NCBI GenBank assembly: GCA_003456855.1
Contig: DMOO01000087.1
Coordinates: 1-7,981, forward strand
Direction: 5' to 3'
Source of the DNA: Sphaerochaeta sp.
GTDB lineage: Bacteria > Spirochaetota > Spirochaetia > Sphaerochaetales > Sphaerochaetaceae
DNA length: 7,981 nt
The position numbers and the translations under genes are program-made. Below the pieces are notes generated by a model. The model saw nothing but the letters and a program-made list of their open reading frames with translations, did not search any database and was not told where the DNA came from. This document shows positions 5,522 through 7,981 of this stretch, piece by piece (position 1 is the stretch's first letter; each line of letters opens with the position of its first letter).

Positions 5522-6289
5522 ATGATAGACACAGTACTGTTTGACATTGGAGGTACACTGCTCACACAGCAGAAAAATCCAGAGAGAACTGTGAACCATG
5601 CAAAATACATCATCTTCAGACTCGCCGAACTTGGAATAAAGATAGACACCCCACCAGAGGAATTCGCCCAGATGCTCCACCAGAGGGCCGAGGACTACAA
5701 GCACCTTGGAGAGAAGACCTGCAAGGAGTACCCAAGTGTTCAGGTCTGGAATGACTTCTTCCTCAAGGACTACAACATCGGAGAGGATCGCCTTGCCCCT
5801 GTTGCAGAGGAGCTGTCCTTCACCTACGACTACATCAGACTGGACAACAGACCACGCGAGGGATTGCTTGAGATGTCAGAGAAACTCACATCGATGGGCA
5901 TGAAGCTAGGCATAATCACAAACACCATATCAAGGTCCTTTGCAGCACATTTCCTCAGAGAAAACAATGTTGAGAAGTATTATCAGGACATCGTTACGTC
6001 ATGCGAATTCGGAATAAGAAAACCAAATCCCGATATCTTCTACTATGCCATGAACCGCATCGGAGCAGCAAAGGAGACCACCTGCTACGTAGGTGACACA
6101 ATCTCCAGGGATGTGCTTGGTTCACGCAACGCCGGCCTTGCAATGGTCATCAAGATCAACAACCCGTCCGTTGCCCACAGAGACATTGATTTCCAGGGCC
6201 CTGATGCCCCGCAACCAGATTATATAGTCAACAGGCTCGATGAGATCCCACAGATCATCGTCAGGTTCAATAGAAAGGTGAAAACATGA
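5522..6289 (+). CDS. HAD-superfamily hydrolase, first gene of the tandem array
   Basis: 255 residues, cytoplasmic, a subfamily I HAD with a helical C1-type cap between motifs I and II (about residues 16-115). Motif I is FDIGGTLL with nucleophile D8. The usual second Asp is Gly10. Motif II is T133 in GIITNT, motif III is K167 in IRKPNPD, and motif IV is GD (191-192) with D197. The nucleophile, Lys and metal Asp residues are thus intact, consistent with phosphoester chemistry, but the general acid/base Asp is missing. The substrate is unknown; neighbouring pnuC makes a nicotinamide nucleotide one idea only. GAGG at 5513-5516 supports the start. It is expressed from the promoter at 5440 under the operator at 5476. 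Its stop overlaps the next start by four bases (ATGA). It is clearly homologous to the next three genes but less like the second and third than they are like each other. Confidence 0.88.
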   Translation: MIDTVLFDIGGTLLTQQKNPERTVNHAKYIIFRLAELGIKIDTPPEEFAQMLHQRAEDYKHLGEKTCKEYPSVQVWNDFFLKDYNIGEDRLAPVAEELSFTYDYIRLDNRPREGLLEMSEKLTSMGMKLGIITNTISRSFAAHFLRENNVEKYYQDIVTSCEFGIRKPNPDIFYYAMNRIGAAKETTCYVGDTISRDVLGSRNAGLAMVIKINNPSVAHRDIDFQGPDAPQPDYIVNRLDEIPQIIVRFNRKVKT

Positions 6290-7008
6290 TAGACACCATT
6301 TTCTTTGACGTTGGAAACACACTGAGAATCGTTCTTCCGGAACAGGATTTCATTGACAAGGCCGAGAAGGATCTCATGGATCTCATACAGACAAAGGAAA
6401 GCCATGACGAGCTTTTCGCAAAGCTGGAAGAGCGCTGGAAAAAGTACCGCAAACAGGCCAAGTCCACCCTCATCGATGCCAGTGAGATGGAACTTTGGAG
6501 CCAGTATCTGCTTCCTGACTACGATCCCGAGCTGATCTGCGCCAATGCAGGAAGACTCACAAGGCTTTGGAGAGACCACGATGGAAGAAGAGTTCCAAGA
6601 CCAGACGTCAAGTCCACCCTCATAGAGCTGGACAAGCGCGGCTACACAATGGGAATCATCGCGAACACAGTCACGGAGACTGAGATTCCTGACTGGATGA
6701 TAGAGGACAAGGTTGCCCACTACTTCAAGTCAGTCATCCTTTCATCAAAGGTGAGAATCAGAAAGCCGGATCCTGCCATCTACTATCTGGCCTGCCGCGC
6801 AATCGGGAAGAAGCCAGAGAACTGTGCCTACGTTGGAGACAATCCGATCAGAGACGTCCAGGGAACCAGGGACGCCGGTTTTGCCATGATGATCAGAATC
6901 GATGAGCCTGACACTATCAAGAAGGAGTCGCAGGAGATCACACTCCATCCTGACTATACAATCAACAACATCTCAGATTTGCTTGACATCTTCAAGCCTC
7001 TGAAATAA
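6286..7008 (+). CDS. HAD-superfamily hydrolase, second of the array; two catalytic positions altered
   Basis: 240 residues with the same architecture as its upstream neighbour. Motif I is FDVGNTLR: nucleophile D8 is present and Gly10 replaces the second Asp. At the motif II position GIIANT has Ala126 (codon gcg at 6661-6663) where the first and third paralogues have Thr and Ser. Motif III K160 (IRKPDP) and motif IV GD (184-185) with D190 are intact. The cap shares with the third paralogue a block LW..YLxPDYDPELI..NA..LT followed by DGRRV..P (about 70-105), a probable substrate-specificity region. The altered motifs suggest weak, changed or lost phosphatase activity. The reading frame is intact with no sign of decay. 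The start overlaps the preceding stop by ATGA, and AAAGG at 6274-6278 serves as ribosome binding site, so translation is probably coupled. Confidence 0.87.
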   Translation: MIDTIFFDVGNTLRIVLPEQDFIDKAEKDLMDLIQTKESHDELFAKLEERWKKYRKQAKSTLIDASEMELWSQYLLPDYDPELICANAGRLTRLWRDHDGRRVPRPDVKSTLIELDKRGYTMGIIANTVTETEIPDWMIEDKVAHYFKSVILSSKVRIRKPDPAIYYLACRAIGKKPENCAYVGDNPIRDVQGTRDAGFAMMIRIDEPDTIKKESQEITLHPDYTINNISDLLDIFKPLK

Positions 7009-7040
7009 TAGCCTGAAAATAATTCATATAGAGGGAATAT

Positions 7041-7805
7041 ATGGAAAACAGAGAATTTGACGCCATTTTCTATGATCTTGGAGGAACACTTAGACTTGTT
7101 GAGCGAGATGCTCAGTTCGAGGCTGAGGCTCGCAGAAAGATCGCCGAGATGTGCGGCGAGAAAGGTGACCCGGATGAGTTCTGCAAGTTCCTGGACTACA
7201 GATATGCCGGCTACCGCAAGTGGTGTTTCGAGACAATGAAGGAGGCTCCGGAAGAGGAGCTCTGGACAAAGTGGCTCACCCCTGAATACGACAGGGAACT
7301 GATCAAGAAGAACGCCATCGAGCTCACCATAGAATACAGGAACAAGGACGGTCGCAGAGTCGTTGCCCCAAATGGTGCACAGTCCGTCAGAGACATGTAT
7401 GCCAACGGCTACAAGCTCGGAATCATCAGCAACCTGGTCACAAGCCAGGAGATTCCACGCTGGCTCAAGGAGGATGACCTTGAGAAGTACTTCGGAGCAG
7501 TCCTCCTCTCCTGTGTCGAGGGAATCAGAAAACCGGATCCAAGAATCAGCGACAAGGCCTGCAGACTCCTTGGAGTCAAGCCTGAGCGCTGCGTATACAT
7601 CGGAGACAATCTGAACAGAGACGTCGAGGGAACCAGACTTGCCGGATACGGCATGTTCATCCTCTACACCACCCCGGAGAAGCTTGCAAAGGAGAAGATC
7701 ACTGACGAGAACAGACCTGATGCAATCATCTATGACTTCTCGGAGCTGAAGGATATATTCCCTAAGGCCCCTTACGTGGCATGGGACAAGGTCAGAAGAG
7801 TCTGA
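7041..7805 (+). CDS. HAD-superfamily hydrolase, third of the array
   Basis: 254 residues. Motif I is YDLGGTLR with nucleophile D12, and Gly14 takes the place of the second Asp. Motif II is S130 in GIISNL, motif III is K164 in IRKPDP, and motif IV is GD (188-189) with D194. The cap carries ELWTKWLTPEYDRELIKKNA and DGRRV, matching the second paralogue closely, and after motif II both share an EIP.W segment; these two look like the more recent duplicates. GAGGG at 7031-7035 lies 5 bases upstream of the ATG. The 32-base gap from the preceding gene has no terminator or promoter, so it belongs to the same transcript. The N-terminal extension of four residues before motif I, compared with paralogues one and two, is shared approximately by the fourth. 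The substrate is unknown. Confidence 0.88.
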   Translation: MENREFDAIFYDLGGTLRLVERDAQFEAEARRKIAEMCGEKGDPDEFCKFLDYRYAGYRKWCFETMKEAPEEELWTKWLTPEYDRELIKKNAIELTIEYRNKDGRRVVAPNGAQSVRDMYANGYKLGIISNLVTSQEIPRWLKEDDLEKYFGAVLLSCVEGIRKPDPRISDKACRLLGVKPERCVYIGDNLNRDVEGTRLAGYGMFILYTTPEKLAKEKITDENRPDAIIYDFSELKDIFPKAPYVAWDKVRRV

Positions 7806-7815
7806 GGAGAGAACC

Positions 7816-7981
7816 ATGAAAGAGAACATCAAAGCACTGTTCCTTGATCTTGGAGGAACATTCAGAGAGGTCTATGAGAACAAGCCCTTCTCCGATGCAG
7901 CAAGAAAGCGCATCGCAGAGATCTGCAAGACAGACATGGACCCGGATTCATACTACGATTTTCTGAACAAGAGATATGACG
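7816..7981 (+). CDS. HAD-superfamily hydrolase, fourth of the array (partial, runs off right edge)
   Basis: The first 55 codons are present. Motif I reads FLDLGGTFRE, with nucleophile D11 and Gly13 at the second Asp position, as in the three upstream paralogues. The following cap start aligns with the third paralogue: R.RIAE.C, then DPDSYYDFLNKRYD against DPDEFCKFLDYRYA. The gene begins 10 bases after the preceding stop, with GAGGAGAG at 7804-7811 as ribosome binding site. It shows that the array has at least four members and continues past the window. Motifs II-IV are not visible, so its activity cannot be judged. Confidence 0.85.
   Translation, partial: MKENIKALFLDLGGTFREVYENKPFSDAARKRIAEICKTDMDPDSYYDFLNKRYD

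Noticed and set aside
6220..6720. A 166-codon minus-strand frame over the first/second HAD junction
   Set aside because: Antisense shadow; it spans parts of two real genes and shows no protein family features.
6954..7832. A 292-codon open frame on the minus strand opposite the third HAD gene
   Set aside because: It lies antisense to a gene with clear HAD motifs, has no recognisable domain or ribosome binding site, and arises from the codon bias of the plus-strand gene.

Overview
The window comes from a bacterium with ordinary sigma-70 promoters (TTGACA / TATAAT-like), strong GGAGG-type ribosome binding sites and roughly balanced base composition (judged by eye). The set of genes (SpoIIE/RsbU-type phosphatase plus STAS protein plus cyclic-nucleotide-binding protein, LacI-type regulator, PnuC transporter, HAD hydrolases) would suit an anaerobic spirochaete of the Sphaerochaeta/Treponema kind or a gut Bacillota. 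That placement is a weak inference. There are no RNA genes, insertion sequences, CRISPR arrays or other mobile-element signs.

Layout. Bases 1-4673 are all minus-strand and read right to left. First (4646-1188) comes a three-gene signalling operon: a STAS anti-sigma-factor antagonist, a membrane-anchored protein joining a PP2C (SpoIIE) phosphatase to an RsbW-like ATPase/kinase domain, and a soluble protein with two cyclic-nucleotide-binding domains. It ends at a clear rho-independent terminator (1125-1157). Next is a LacI-family repressor gene (1050-43) with its own promoter and operator. It is followed, across 39 bases, by the start codon and ribosome binding site of another gene that runs off the left edge.

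Bases 4736-7981 are plus-strand and diverge from the signalling operon. A pnuC-type nicotinamide riboside transporter (4736-5443) comes first. Then a tandem array of at least four related but strongly diverged HAD-superfamily hydrolase genes (5522, 6286, 7041, 7816) continues off the right edge. The first two HAD genes overlap by ATGA, and the others are 10-32 bases apart, so the array reads as one operon.

How the parts connect. The HAD operon has a near-perfect promoter (TTGACA-17-TACAAT) whose -35 box overlaps the pnuC stop codon. A LacI-type operator core (CGCAAACG) sits just downstream of its -10 box. The lacI-type gene has the same arrangement: TTGACA-18-TAGAAT, then an 18-bp near-palindrome with the same CGCAAACG core. 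The simplest reading is that this repressor controls both itself and the HAD array about 4.4 kb away, with the signalling operon and pnuC lying between. All four HAD proteins have Gly in place of the second catalytic Asp of motif I (DxGxT, not DxDxT), and the second also lacks the motif II Ser/Thr. The array is the most unusual thing here and its substrate cannot be told from sequence.
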